From assembly GCF_963678635.1 (NCBI RefSeq), contig NC_087069.1:19878660-19938659 (forward strand): a stretch of DNA of 60,000 bases, given 5' to 3'. A program made the position numbers and the translations under genes. This stretch comes from Symsagittifera roscoffensis (Eukaryota > Xenacoelomorpha > Acoela > Convolutidae). Numbering within the stretch: position 1 is the first letter of the stretch; each line of letters starts with the position of its first letter. Under the pieces are notes generated by a model, which saw nothing but the letters and a program-made list of their open reading frames with translations, was not told where the DNA came from and made no database searches. Below, in pieces: positions 22,008-34,900 of the stretch.

Positions 22008-22520
22008 TACTAATCAAGTATGGTTGAAATTCATAGAAAAAGGTAAGACTCCTAAAAACTACATCACCAGAATGTAGAAGACTGACCCCTGGTGACCCCT
22101 GTCGTAACTTTCAATTGATCGTAATGTTTTAGGGCCTAAGACCCCCCAAAAAATGAATTGCCGAAGGTAGCCAATTTCTCAGGCCCAATCCATGGAAACA
22201 AGATCAGAGCAACCTACTTGTGAAAAACAGATAAAAATATCCAACGGAAAGTAAATCGAAAATCGAAAAGTTGAAGGATCCGTGGTTTCTTAATGCGCTG
22301 AAAAATGGGGTTAAGAACAGCTTAACTGAGCAAACACTTCAAAGCAATGTTTATATCAAAGCAATTAGTGGGAAAATCTACGAAATTCACATTGGTGCCA
22401 CTAGGTGGGCCATTTTTTTTGGTTTGCAGTTACAAATCATCAGCTGACGGTAATTGACATGGCCTAAAGAAAGGATGGAGAATAGCCTGAGATAGTTAGC
22501 AACAGAGGCTGTGGTGACTG
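22008..22520. repeat. Right copy of the long diverged direct repeat
   Basis: Partner of 17094-17400 and 18335-18500 (see the left copy). Immediately downstream, 22511-22726 is a 71-codon frame with GTEILGLRTPNDEQARMVLP and PVQYPEPIERFPDPTLDD, ending TAG. It is protein-like but unrecognised. Confidence 0.5.
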
Positions 22521-23135
22521 CTGGACCAAGAGCAAGGTTTTTTGGTACCGAAATTCTCGGGTTACGGACGCCAAACGATGAGCAGGCCAGAATGGTGCTG
22601 CCAATCTATTTGGCATTCTGGGCTCTGGATGATTTCACAAGCATACCAGTCCAGTATCCAGAACCAATAGAACGTTTTCCAGACCCAACCCTGGATGATG
22701 TCACTCCTGAGTCAGGCTGCAGCTAGGGTTGCGCTCAAAAGCCTCAAGTGGGAGAGATTCAGTTTCATAAGCGACCAATTTGAGAAAATTAACATTCGAT
22801 ACTATTCGTGCTGACTCAGCGGCGATTTGTTCTGATTCGTTTCAAATTGAATGAAGCCGTTCTAGTTGTTCTATTCGTACCGATTTTCGAAGAAATTGAA
22901 AAATATACATACTTGGAGAGACTTTTTTTATTTAGATCAATTTTCAAAATAAGCATTTGTTCTCGGGGGCTGGACCTTGTGTTGTACATGGTACCCGACC
23001 AGTGCGTACACCGCAATATTAACCTGACAGTCTGAAACGAGTCTACTAAACTGCTCGTTTTATACTTTGATGCTGAAATGTAACGCAAATCATTTACGCG
23101 TGGCAAATTATCCCGCACCCCAAAAATGTTCCACA

Positions 23136-23847
23136 CCCGTACCCAGTAAACTTTCTAAAATAGATCTGAAAATTTTTTTCAGATCTAAATTTCAGATCTG
23201 AAACAGGTTGTGAAATGTTTAAATAACGATTGGATAATTTAAGGATTGGTTATTTCAGATGTAACTTCCGATCTGAAGTTTCGTTTTTTCTTGGATATTT
23301 CAGATCTGAAAAATCAATGATTAAGTTTAGTTTTTACTATTTTTGATTGTTTTAGCTTCTGCTAGCTACTAGCAGGTATTCAACAAAGTCTCAAGTTGGA
23401 GACTGCCGAAGTGTTTCCCCAATCATGAGGTAAACATTGGAAACGCATAAGTGGCGCATGAAATTTAAAAATATTACAACTTTTTGATACAGTTGAACAA
23501 GAAATTTAGTTCAAAAAAAACTGTTTGTGAAAATTTTCGGAAGTTTTTCTGACCGCTAGTTAATCTAAACATAACTGTGTTTTGCAGAAACATCAAAAAA
23601 AAATAAGTTTGCTGGAAATGCATAGATTGTAATTTAATAAAAGGTTTATCAGATCTGATTTCAGATCTGAAATTTTGTTTTTCAAGGTTATTTCAGATCT
23701 GAAATTGTTCATCTCAGATCCAAATTTCAGATCTGAATTTTGTAAAATTTTATCAAGATCTGAATTTAAAAATTTCAGATCTGAGAATCAACTTAGGTAA
23801 GAAATAAAGAATTTCAGATCTTGCACAGAAAATCCCCTGGGTACGGG
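23136..23847. mobile_element. MITE-like element with GATC-centred palindromes
   Basis: An 11-bp terminal inverted repeat, cccgtacccag at 23136-23146 and ctgggtacggg at 23837-23847, bounds 712 bp. The interior holds about a dozen copies of the palindrome (t)ttcagatctgaa(a) or half-sites, concentrated at 23160-23215, 23290-23315 and 23650-23825. No ORF is present. Non-autonomous DNA transposon is the likeliest reading. A TA dinucleotide sits inside both inverted repeats, so a TA target duplication is possible but cannot be separated from the repeat. Confidence 0.6.
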
Positions 23848-23906
23848 CATTGATATCAAGCAAGCTAATTTTTTTTTCATATACGAATCAAGTTTGAACA
23901 ATTAAA

Positions 23907-24106
23907 NNNNNNNNNNNNNNNNNNNNNNNNNNNNNNNNNNNNNNNNNNNNNNNNNNNNNNNNNNNNNNNNNNNNNNNNNNNNNNNNNNNNNNNNNNNNNN
24001 NNNNNNNNNNNNNNNNNNNNNNNNNNNNNNNNNNNNNNNNNNNNNNNNNNNNNNNNNNNNNNNNNNNNNNNNNNNNNNNNNNNNNNNNNNNNNNNNNNNN
24101 NNNNNN
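23907..24106. other. Assembly gap (200 N)
   Basis: Exactly 200 consecutive N. This is a conventional placeholder length, so the real distance between the flanks is unknown. Downstream CAPS exons that are missing from the window could lie in or beyond it. Confidence 0.99.
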
Positions 24107-24489
24107 AGCTTGGAAGTACAAGTTATAATGCTTTTTTGTTTAAAAGCTGTCCAAGTTTGTTTTTTGTTCGGGTAGTGGTACGCAGCGAAAGAATATGATT
24201 TACATTATTTTTGACACCTAATTGTTCGGACAATTTTTACTTTTTATGAAGTGAAAACTACAAACAGCAATTTGAATTTTTGGATTGATATATCATATTA
24301 AAACCCTTTCATTCGTGTTTTCCAAAATTTTCCGCGGTGTAATGAGAAATCGTTTGGAAATTTTAGTCGAGAGAGTAAAAAAAGCGAGTAGGTGCATTAA
24401 TAGGACAAAAAGATTGTATTTCAGCTGTGAAAAACCCTAGTTTTACACCAAAAAAAAAACTAATTTTCGGAGCTCCATGCAGCGCTTTC

Positions 24490-25630
24490 TTTGCAATGAA
24501 AACCAGGATTAACGTCCATAGAAGAAAAATGCTTATCATACAGTTTCATATATGAAGTCTATGGAAAAAATGCTTATCATAGAAAATTCATACAACATTT
24601 AAAAAGTGTTTTAAAAGTTTTTAATGAATATTTTTGGTCTAATTGCCTCTTTTGAAGCTTTCTGGTCATTATGAAACTGATTTAAAATTTTTTATAAAAA
24701 ATGCTTATCATACAATTTTCATGTATGAAAATTATAAAATAGGCATTTTGTCATAGAAATTTTTTTTTCAAAAATCACGAAAAAGCGTGTCTGGGTAACT
24801 TTTTAAATAGATTTACATAAGTATATCTATGATAGGGGGCATATTGACAATCAAAAACACAATTTAAATTTCGGTATTTAAAAAACACAATACAAAATAT
24901 ATGAAAATTGTATGATATGCATTTTTTTCATAAACAAAAATAAAAATTTGAGGTAAAAAAATTTTAATCCCTTTTTTGGCTGCAAATTGGCTTTTGTGCT
25001 ATAATATAAATTTTACGGAAAAAAAATTTGCTTGCAAAATTTGACATTTTCGTGTTTATAATGTAGTCCAGAATGAGTTTCTCACACAAAAAACCCAAAA
25101 ATCACATGAAATTGCTTTTTTGTAAACACGATTATTATCTTTTGTTTCATTTGCTAAAATAAAAATAAATTTGTGAAAAAACAGGCCTTTTTTTCTCAAC
25201 CATCAGAATTTTCAGACTAAAAATTATCTAGCCATATTCAAAAAGTTATTTTTTTGGTATATATTTCTATGTGAAAGTGTTCTATATTTCTATATTTCTT
25301 TTATAGCTGAAACCACCAAATGCAGTTTATCTGCGTGGTAACTGCCAGTTACTCTCTGTGTTTTCTCATGACAATAAATCCTTGGTTAGTGTTTCGGTTG
25401 AAACACGAAATTTCGAAACAAAAGATTTTTTGAATATTCATTTATGGAAAAAATGCTTGTCATACAATTTCATAGTATGGAAAAAATTCTTATCATACAA
25501 TTTCATATATGGAAAAAATGCTTATTTTGCTATTTTCATACATAAACTTTTAGTCTATGAAATTGTATGAAAGAGTATAATAATCATTTTTTTCAGATAT
25601 GAAAAATGTATGATAATCATTTTTGTCAAC
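24490..25630. repeat. Interspersed palindromic repeat, ATGCTTATCATACAATTTCATA family
   Basis: The word atgcttatcata(c/g) followed by a(a/g)tttcata recurs near 24529, 24568, 24697, 25450 and 25488. It is in inverted form near 24905, 25560 and 25605. At 25443-25510 it forms a short tandem with a 33-34-bp period (tatggaaaaaatgcttgtc...). The strand pairs would form hairpins. No coding function is seen. Confidence 0.6.
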
Positions 25631-25924
25631 CCGGGAAGTGTTTAAGTAATTCGAAAAAAAAATTGGCAAATTACGAAAAAAAGTTCAAAGGGTACACTGA
25701 ATTTGCTTTTACTAATTAGAAACTTAAAGAAGCGAATTAAGTAAAAAATTCGTTTCCATGTACCATGTTGGGGGACGGAATGATTTATTATATATCCTGA
25801 TTCAGCTTCAAAAATTATCGACCAAGTTCCCCGTATTTATCAAATATTTTTTGTGGTGATATTTTTTTCCTCTGTAAGACTTTCTTTTAACGACCTAATG
25901 ATAAACGACTTTAAGTAAACATAC

Positions 25925-25960
25925 CCAGTTTTTGTTTGTGTCAACAGGTTGCGATTTCAT
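25925..25960 (-). CDS. CAPS homologue, tentative 36-bp exon
   Basis: Minus-strand acceptor ctgatctttttacag and donor tgg|gtatgt bracket 36 nt that are open in phase 0, which is the phase left by the exon ending at 26401. It encodes MKSQPVDTNKNW. The strong splice sites and matching phase support it. The sequence itself is too short to prove homology. Confidence 0.45.
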
Positions 25961-28900
25961 CTGTAAAAAGATCAGATTAATTAATTCACAAAACCAGCTG
26001 AAGATTTTTCTTGAAATTGAATTAAGAAAATTATTCAACTAACTGTTTTTGCCAGAAATTTCTGAAGTCGTAGACTGGTTATCTGAAAAACAGTTCATTT
26101 ATTATGAAATTTGAAATTGATCACAATTTTTGAGTTGAAATAAAATAAAAGTCCATTTTTCGAAATCAAAAACGGTATCTCCAAATACGCTCCAAAAATA
26201 TTTCTTCAGATCTTTACCTGATTTTTTTTTACCAGAGCGGAAGTTTCTGTGAAAACAAAGAAATTTCTATATTCATTTTCTATATTTCTATAATCATCAA
26301 CAGATACTTCTAAACTTTGCTGAAATGCTTGCTATGTTATGACAAAGTTTGGCAAAACGAATAAATTCAATTGTTTGTTTTCCTAAAAAACTGAACTAAC
26401 AATGTCATCTGATCTGGTCAAAACATTGATAGTGACACACAAGTCTGGAGTCAGCAGGGCTGCTCTGGTTTTCGGGATGGCATTCAACTTCTGATGAAAC
26501 GCCTTAGCTGCATCCTTCACAACCGCGTCAATTACGTTACTCGCTGAAATATAAAAAAACCATGTTACGAAGCCAAAATTTTGTTTTGTAATCAAACAAA
26601 ATTGAACAAAATGACGTATTTGATTAACGATTTGTTAAATCAAACTTTGCTCCAAAAGCACCCAATAGTTGTGCCAAATTAGTAAAACAAACATCACCAC
26701 TACAAAAATAGGCTCTTTAAAATTCGTCGATGGGATTTGTGATTCATAGTTGCTTTCCTTTTTGCTGAAAAGAGTTTGACTAAAACTTCCAATAAGATGG
26801 CTCAAAAAAATTCCGGAAACACCAAAGAAATTTCGAATGACATTTTTTGTAGAAACTTGGGGTTTTCATTCATGCATTCAAAGTTAGCATCGGCTGTTAG
26901 GACTCATCAAAAAGATTATAGTTGGTATATAATACAGCACCCGTGTATGCTTATTTTGAGATGGAGATGTGGTGCTACATAAAAATGATTTATTACATCA
27001 TAACCGTCCTAAAGTGTCCAATCAAGGTCGACGAAATTATCGGTGTCAACAATTTTTTTTTCTAGTAAATAAAAACACCTACTAGCAAAAATCCTACATC
27101 CTGCGTTGTAATATGGCACTACCTAGGAACATCATTCGGAAGGAGAGATGTTGGCTGAACTCCTCATTCGGCCACTTGAGATCATCGATGAAGTTCTTCA
27201 GTGCTCGCACCTTCCAGAACACGTCTTCACTCGAGTGGGTGCTAGACCTATGTGATATTTCTATGCTACGAGTAGGTAAGAGCAAAAGAGAATAATTGAA
27301 AACATTTAATTCTGTCTTTTAGATTTGCTTAGTTTTGTTAGAGATCACGTTCATGTGTCTTCTACGATCGCAACCGTCCAAATGACTGTTACGTTTGGCC
27401 TGCATGGATGGCCTTGAATAATACTAACAATACATAACAGAATATTAATAACACTTTATCCAAGGTTACTGTGGCAACAGTACTACACGGTACCACATTC
27501 CCCTGAGGACCACAAAATTTTATATAAGACCTTATAAAATTTTATAAATAGTATATAAGTCTCAGTTTACTAAATTGTTTTCATTTTAGCTCAGTTTTCC
27601 TTGTTTGTTTTCTTCATCACTTCCGCTTTGTTTCTTGCAGCGTTCCACGATCCCGACTCATCCAACGATGTAGCTCCGAATTTCCTTTTGAACAAATGTC
27701 TCTCTAGTAAGTCAAACGTGTTGTTCTCCAATGTTGTCTCTTTGTTATTGATGTTTAACTTTGCCAGTCTCATCCTGTAGGCCTCAAGTGCTGCCAGATT
27801 TAGCTCTGTTACATCGTCCTCACAACTGATCAACTTTACAGAGTGTGATACGGGGCTGCCGTATCTCTTTGGTCCCTGGTTCTTTGTTTGTCGACTGCTT
27901 CGTCTGACTGTCGTTGTATCCTCTTCTTTGTCCGACTCGTCCGCAAATACTGCCGGGCTTTTGTCAACTGGTTCCGCTTGTTGAGTCAGTAGTTTTTCTG
28001 CTTCGTTTTGTACCCGTCGGGTCAAAACCTGGTTTGTGATTTCTTCCCATTCTTTTGTTGTCATATTGTTATTCTGGAGTGTGTCCAGAATTTCCTTCTC
28101 ACTAGTTTGCCGTGTGATCCTTTTACTCACTGGAGCTTCTTTCGGTGCAGACGACTCTATGTAGACGGCTTCATTACTCGTATCCCGCTTCTTAGATTCT
28201 TTTGCTGTTTTAACAGTCTTCGTTGTACGTGGCTCTTGCGTCTTGGTTTTTCCAGATCTTGCACTCTGGACTAGTGGTCCTGCCCTATTTGGCTTCACCC
28301 TTTTTCCTCCTAGATTTATGCCCCGCTTGTCTTTGTTTCTTTCGACGTAACAACGTTTGGCGAGTTTTGAAACTTATCCATTAGTCGATTGTCTTCTAAT
28401 TCTTGATCGGTTGGCCCGTGGTCTTTCGCATCATGTTCTTCAGCCGACTCACTGTCTACTTCTTCATGATGTGATACTGTCTTCTGTTGTTTGCTCCTAG
28501 GTTCTTCCCCCGTTGGGCTCCTCTTTTTCTCCGAGCTTTGTGCTTTGGGCTGTGTATGCAGTTTTGATCTCGCTATATCGCTCTTTCGATATACTGCACC
28601 AGCAGCCGTTTTGATTGTTGACGGTGTCTTTGCCACTGTTTTGCCTTTCAGCGGTATTGTTAGGGCCTTTCCACTCTTTCTTTGCTCATGTTTTCGGAAG
28701 AAGCTTCCTGGCCAGCTATCATCCGATGTAGTCTGCTTGTCTTCGATAAATCCTTTTTGCCATGAGTATAGGAATTCCTTTCGCAGTTCGGGGTTTATCG
28801 TGCTCGTTTCATCTACAATTCTTCGTAGTTCGCTATCTGAGATATCCCGTCTAGTGACATTCCATCTCGCATTGGCCTCTAGTAGCTGCTTTAGTTCCTT

Positions 28901-31900
28901 TGCCCTAGCTCTTTCTTTGGCCGCCGCAGTGTTGCGTAGAAATAGTGGGCTGACGTCCCGGCTATTCTGTCCTTTTCGTATAATTTTTACATTGTCCCTG
29001 GATTGATCGATGCGTCTCTTCAGCTGCGATGCTGTTAACGCCGATCTCTCCAAATGTTCTTTATCTAAACGATCAGATTCCTTCAGAAATTTATCCCTTA
29101 CAATTTTAAACTCAGTTTTTGGTAATCGACCGAAGTGCGCTTCAAACGGGGTCAACTTTATTGTTTTCTGTTTATTCCATCTTAGGTCCCTAATTATTGT
29201 GCTCAAGCACAAGTTAATAGATTGTACTTTTTCTTCGAGTAGCATTACTCCCAATCTTCGTTTAATAGTTTGTATTGTCCGTTCGACTAGTCCACATCCT
29301 CGATGATCACCGACTGGACCGAATTTTTGAATAATATTATTTTCAGTGCAAAATTTTTTCATTGTTTTTCCTTTAAACCCGGAAAACTGATCCGTTTTAA
29401 TCAATTCTGGTATACCATGTGTGTCAATGTAGGTACGTAGAAATTTTATTGTTGATTTTCCCCCTGTAGATTTCGTAACTTTGACTGAAATTTTGAGTAT
29501 CTATCAATAGCAACTAACAAATATATCTTCTTTCCCTTATGGTCTTCAAGTGGACCCGCATAGTCTAATTGTAATTCTTGACCAGGCTGTGTCAACAGTG
29601 GAAGTGGTTTGGCCGAATTTTTTGGGATTATATATTTAGCATTCTTACCATAAAGAGTGCAACTTCTACACTCTTCGGCCATATTGACTATGTATTTGTG
29701 CATGTGCGGCCAACATAAGTAATTGGAAACCTCCAACATTGCTTCTTGGCCAGGATGTCCTTGATGAAGTCGTCGGAGCACCGCTTGTCTCAGCTTCTCT
29801 GGTACGGCTAACTGATTGTCCACCAGTAGGCAGTCATCTACTACCGACATCTGGTGCCACAGAGTACCCATTAGCTCGAATCCATGTCTATCGTTCCGTT
29901 CCACCACTCGCCTGAGCCGATCCATCCAAGTATTTTCTGATACTAGTTCCGCCAGTAGACTTTTGTCGAATAATTTTTCGAGTGACAGTGGCCCATTTGT
30001 TTCCTTTAACTGCTCCGACAGTTGGTAATTGCTTTTCCGCGAATTATGTCCACCTCTCGTTTTCTGTTGCGGTGTGACCATGCAAGTCTCAGTTCCTGAA
30101 CTGTAATCCGGTTGATCAATGCTGTCCATCGTTAAATCCACCTCAACGATTTGTTCAATCTCAGTTTCATCTCCTGATTGGGTTTGTCCCGGTGGTTTCG
30201 GGCTTTGCATCACCGAATTGGCTTCTAATTCCATCATTGATCGTGGTTTCTCATTCTTTTCCGATCCTATTAGTTCCCAAAATGAAACTAACATTGGTTG
30301 TAGCAGTTGATGTTGACTGACCACTATTTCCCGTGTCTGTTCTGATTTGTCTGTTCATCATGTTCCAATTCGCTTGTGGTATTTGTTCAAAGTCCGAATT
30401 CTCTGATTCTGATTTGTTTGGAGTCCTTTGTATCATTCTGGTTCTTTGGAACGTCGTTTCTGTTATTTCCTCCCTTAATGTGTCTATGTTATTCCGATCC
30501 TGAATTCTGATCATCTTCTTTTCTCCTTTCTTTGCTGTTTCGCCTGAATGCATATTTTATGATTCACGATTTGATAACTTTCCGATTTTTTTAACTGATT
30601 CGACCGACTGTATTTGTTGACGATTTTGAGATACTCTAATTTTTGAGTTTTCAAACTTTTCTCGTTGAAACGAACGTGAATCTTCATTTCTTTCGTTCCG
30701 GTCGTGCTTTGTCCGTTTTGGACCGTTTTGGTTGCCATAGCAACGGGTAGATGACGTGTTCTGATTGGATACATTTTGATCAATTCTAGAATATTCTAGA
30801 ACGTTTTCGTTCCGGTCGAGCCTATCGTGATCACTCAGTCGACTGTTTAAACAGTCAAGAGCTTTATGAAAACTTTCAATCGATGTGACTACAAATTTCT
30901 CATCCAATACTGACTCCGGCCATGGTCCACCCTTCGGGTTTCTAGATAGGTAATCTACTATACCCATATCTTTCCCTGGTAAATGAATAACCTTAAATTG
31001 ATAGGGTAGTAATCTGTCTACCCATCTAGTCAACCTAGATTGGTAGGTTTTGTTTGACTTATTTTCATCCAAGGCAGAAACCAGTGCTTTATGATCCGTG
31101 GCTATCACGAATTCTTTTCCTAACAAATAATGTTTAAATCGGTCAACAGATCATACTACTGCTAGCAGTTCTAGTTCATTTGTGTAGTATTTTTTTTCTT
31201 GTGTGTTCAAATATCTGGAGGCGAATGCAATCGGTATCCACTCCCCCTCCCCGTTTTGTTGTTCCAACGATGCCCCCAGCCCACTATGGCTGGCGTCACA
31301 TTTTAACCTAGTAAGTAACTTAGGGTCGTAATAATGAATTTTTGTTATATTCGCAACCGCTGCTTTTATCAATTCGAATATCTCCGAATGTTCTTCTTTC
31401 CATTCGAATTTTTTTTACTTGAATTTTCACACTTTTGAGTTTTTTTTTTTCATTTTCTTCTCGCAGCAGAGGTCTCAACTTTTCAGTTAACGTAGCTGCG
31501 TTTGGAATGAATTTGGCCAGATGATTTATACTACCCAGAAATGATCTGAGTTGTTTCAGTGAAGTTGGCGGACTAAGCTTCAAAATCGCTTCCGTTTTTG
31601 TTATCTTTGGAGAAATACCCTCCAACGATAATTTATGTCCCAACCAATTCACCTCCTGTTGAATTCACATTTCGAAAGTTTTAGTGCTAAGTTTTCTTTT
31701 TCTAACTTTTCCAGCACATTCATGATCAATTTTTCATGTTCTTGTTCACTTCCCTTAGACACAATGAGTATCTAGAATGTATTTTCCGCATGGTTCAATG
31801 TTCTGTCCATAGCTTTTTGAAACTCCGCTGGCATATCTGCCAGACCGTAAAATCCGGTCAAAAATCTGTATGTTCCAGTAGCTTGCCCACCTATGATGTT

Positions 31901-34900
31901 AAAACTGCACTGTTTAGCTGTCTCTGCAGTCAGCTTAAGTTGACTGTAGGCATACTTCAAATCTAATACTGAGAAATACAGTGTACCGTTTTCATTTGCT
32001 GTAATTATTTGGCTGACCCCATCCAATAACTCATCCACATTCGGCATTTGGATATTTATTTTTGAACAACTGTCTATTTACGGGTTTGGCATCTAATGCC
32101 AATTTTATGGAGTCATCTTTTTTTACTGTTATTACAATAGGTGCTATAAAACAATCACTAGTACATTTGTCTAGACGTTTTATATGCCCCTCTTTTAACA
32201 GTTTTTCCATTTCCTCATACACGTTCCCTTGTATGTGTATTGGGATGCGTCTCTCTTTTTCTTGTAATGGACGAAGTGGGTATTTGAACTTTGAGCTGAC
32301 AACGTGATTTTTCGAACACCCTTGAAGACCAAAAAGGTTTTTAAATTTACTATAGAATTTGTTTTTCCAACCTTCTGACTGTTCGCACAGTATCACGTCA
32401 AATCTCGTCTTTTCTTTCGGTGCCAACTTCTGTGTTGTGTGTATCCCTACTTTGCTCTGTAAGTCCAGCCCCAAAATACATTGCGTGCGTCGTTCTGTGA
32501 TTAACAACGATCCTCCCACCACCTCCCACCCTGCTGAACGGATGGTCGTGGTGATTGTACCCAATATATTAATCGGTTGTTTGTTATAGTCTACAAATTT
32601 TGTAGTCAAGTTGAGATTTTCCCGTGGAATGAACCTCGTGTTTTTTGAAGACTCCAGAATTTGCTTTGAAGTCGCCCAATTCAAAAATGATACAGGACTG
32701 CCCGTATCAATAGTCATGTTTATAATTTGATGATCTATTCTCACCAAAGCTTTTAATGAACTTATTTGTTTTGATCGGGTATTTCTGCGAATATCAACCT
32801 TCTGTATGTCCTTGCTACTCTTTTTGATATCTCGGTTTCTATTTGATTGCTGTTTTATATACTCATCTATTTCTTCCATCGAAGACAATTCTGATTCAAT
32901 AGCCATAATTTCGAACTCCTCACACGAGTCAAATGACTGAATTAAATTGCACTCTTCATCTGAGCTGGATCATTTTTCCGCAATCTCATTTACTTGCTGT
33001 GACTTACACATTTTGCAAAGTGATTTGGTTTAGAACAATTTTTACATGTTTTGCCCATGGCCGGTTATTTCTTCAAATGTCCTTCCCCAAACAGTCGACC
33101 ACATCGAGTACACGTTTTCGTGTCTGTAAAATGTTTCCCCTCTTTTCTGTCTGATGATTTTTTCTTGTACATGTTGTTCGTTTGTCTCCTACCGTAAGCA
33201 TTTTTATTTCCAATACTCATAATTGGTTCTTGTTTTATCTTCATTGTTCCATTTACCTGAGCTGTACTTGCAGTCGCTGCATTAGTTTTCTGAAATGCCT
33301 GAGTTGTCTGTTTACTTTGTTCAAACTTCAACGCCCTTTTCAATACCTCCTCTGATGAAAATGTTTCAAACGTTAGTGTATCTTGTAATACCACATTTTT
33401 CATTTTCGATATGAACAGGTCACGCACTAGTTCGTCTTCTAGTGTCCCTAATTCTGCTCTGGCTGCTTGAAATAACTTGTAGCGTTCATACACAACACTC
33501 TGTGATTTATCAAATGAAGTCTTGGCCAACGCTACCATCTGCTTGAATTCTAATTTTGAAACTTCTACATGCGGGTTCTTTTGTACAAATTTCTTCTTTC
33601 CTTCTGTCCCCAACGCCAGGAATAATCTAGAGGCTACTCTTTTCTCTACCTCGTTGTAATATACGTTGTGTCCAACCTTTGGTCCTCTAGTTTTTCTTTC
33701 TTCATTTTCCAGAAGAATCTTATCCCGGGCTAGTTGGTCTCGAGCTTCCCATTCTGTAATCGCCTGAGCGTTTTCATGTTCTCGTGGAATCTCTGGTCTT
33801 GGTAACGGTTCCAATAACACTTCTTTCGGTTCTTCTAACAATAGTTCCGGATTCACGCTCTCCTTTACTGTAACTGCCAAAAAAAATTGGTCTAGCCAGA
33901 TCTTGAAATTCTAAGGAGGGTCGGAATTCGCGGTCGTCCAAAATACAGGGATTCCCATATCTGTTCTATTGTCCTGGGACAGAAATCCTGCTGGCTGCGC
34001 CATGTGATATTTCTATGCTACGAGTAGGTAAGAGCAAAAGAGAATAATTGAAAACATTTAATTCTGTCTTTCAGATTTGCTTAGTTTTGTTAGAGATCAC
34101 GTTCATGTGTCTTCTACGATCGCAACCGTCCAAATGACTGTTACGTTTGGCCTGCATGGATGGCCTTGATAATACTAACAGTTCATAACAGAATATTAAT
34201 AACACTTTATCCAAGGTTACTCTGGCAACAGTACTACACGGTACCACAACCTAAAAGGGAGAGTACACTCAATTAGCCTAAAACATTGAGAACACAAAGA
34301 TTCTTTGCCACAAAGTAAATCGAATTGAAATAATATTTGAACTGGTGCCAAATAAAATATTGATTTACTCTAGAATTCTGTTAATTGGAGATATTTAAGA
34401 ATTAATTGACGCAAGTTAGATGTCATTAAACTGTACTAAGGAGTACTTATTAGGCGGTAAGGGGTCAATTTCCTGAGGAGAGAGTGGGCCCTAAATTCGC
34501 CCCATGCAATTCTAAAATTCTAGAAATCTTTCCTTGCCAAAATTTTAGTCGACCTAGTTTTTAGGTCGACCAAATTGATTTTCTGAGCTCCCAGAACACT
34601 ATTAAGACCCTATTTAGGCAAATAAATTTGCACCGCAGGCAATTTTTTGAAAAAAAAACAGGTCAAAATGCCGTTTTTGGCACTTTTTGGAAATTTTTGA
34701 CCGATAAAAAATCGCGTTTTTTTGGCGCGCGCTGCCCTTTAACATAAGTATTTATTGGCGAAGGCGCCTTTAGAAAAATTTTAGGGTTGCTCGGCCGAAA
34801 ATTGATGTCATAAAATAATACCCAAGGGGGGCCCTTTGGTTGGTGAGGGGTCCAATCCCTGAAAGGGAAGCGTCCCCCCCTAAATCGCCCCTGGATCCAT

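Larger units (their letters stand above)
27246..34253 (-). mobile_element. Ty3/gypsy LTR retrotransposon, element 1
   Basis: A complete insertion with two direct LTRs (27251-27497 and 34003-34248), TG...CA ends and a perfect 5-bp target duplication ACCTA on the plus strand (27246-27250, 34249-34253). Minus-strand order is 5' LTR, primer site, gag, zinc knuckle, protease, RT, RNase H, integrase, Pol tail, polypurine tract, 3' LTR. This is Metaviridae order. The tRNA-Ser-like primer site and 5-bp duplication would suit a mag-type lineage, which is an inference. The LTRs differ at only about four substitutions and one indel, yet the interior has many frame breaks. The element sits in a CAPS intron in the same orientation as the gene. 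Confidence 0.95.

Noticed and set aside
26233-26246. Candidate 14-nt CAPS microexon with good splice sites
   Set aside because: Including it would create a stop codon at the junction with the 25925-25960 exon, and longer variants contain an in-frame TAA.
28491-29306. Plus-strand ORFs opposite element 1 integrase
   Set aside because: They are shadows of the minus-strand Pol frames, which have clear catalytic motifs.
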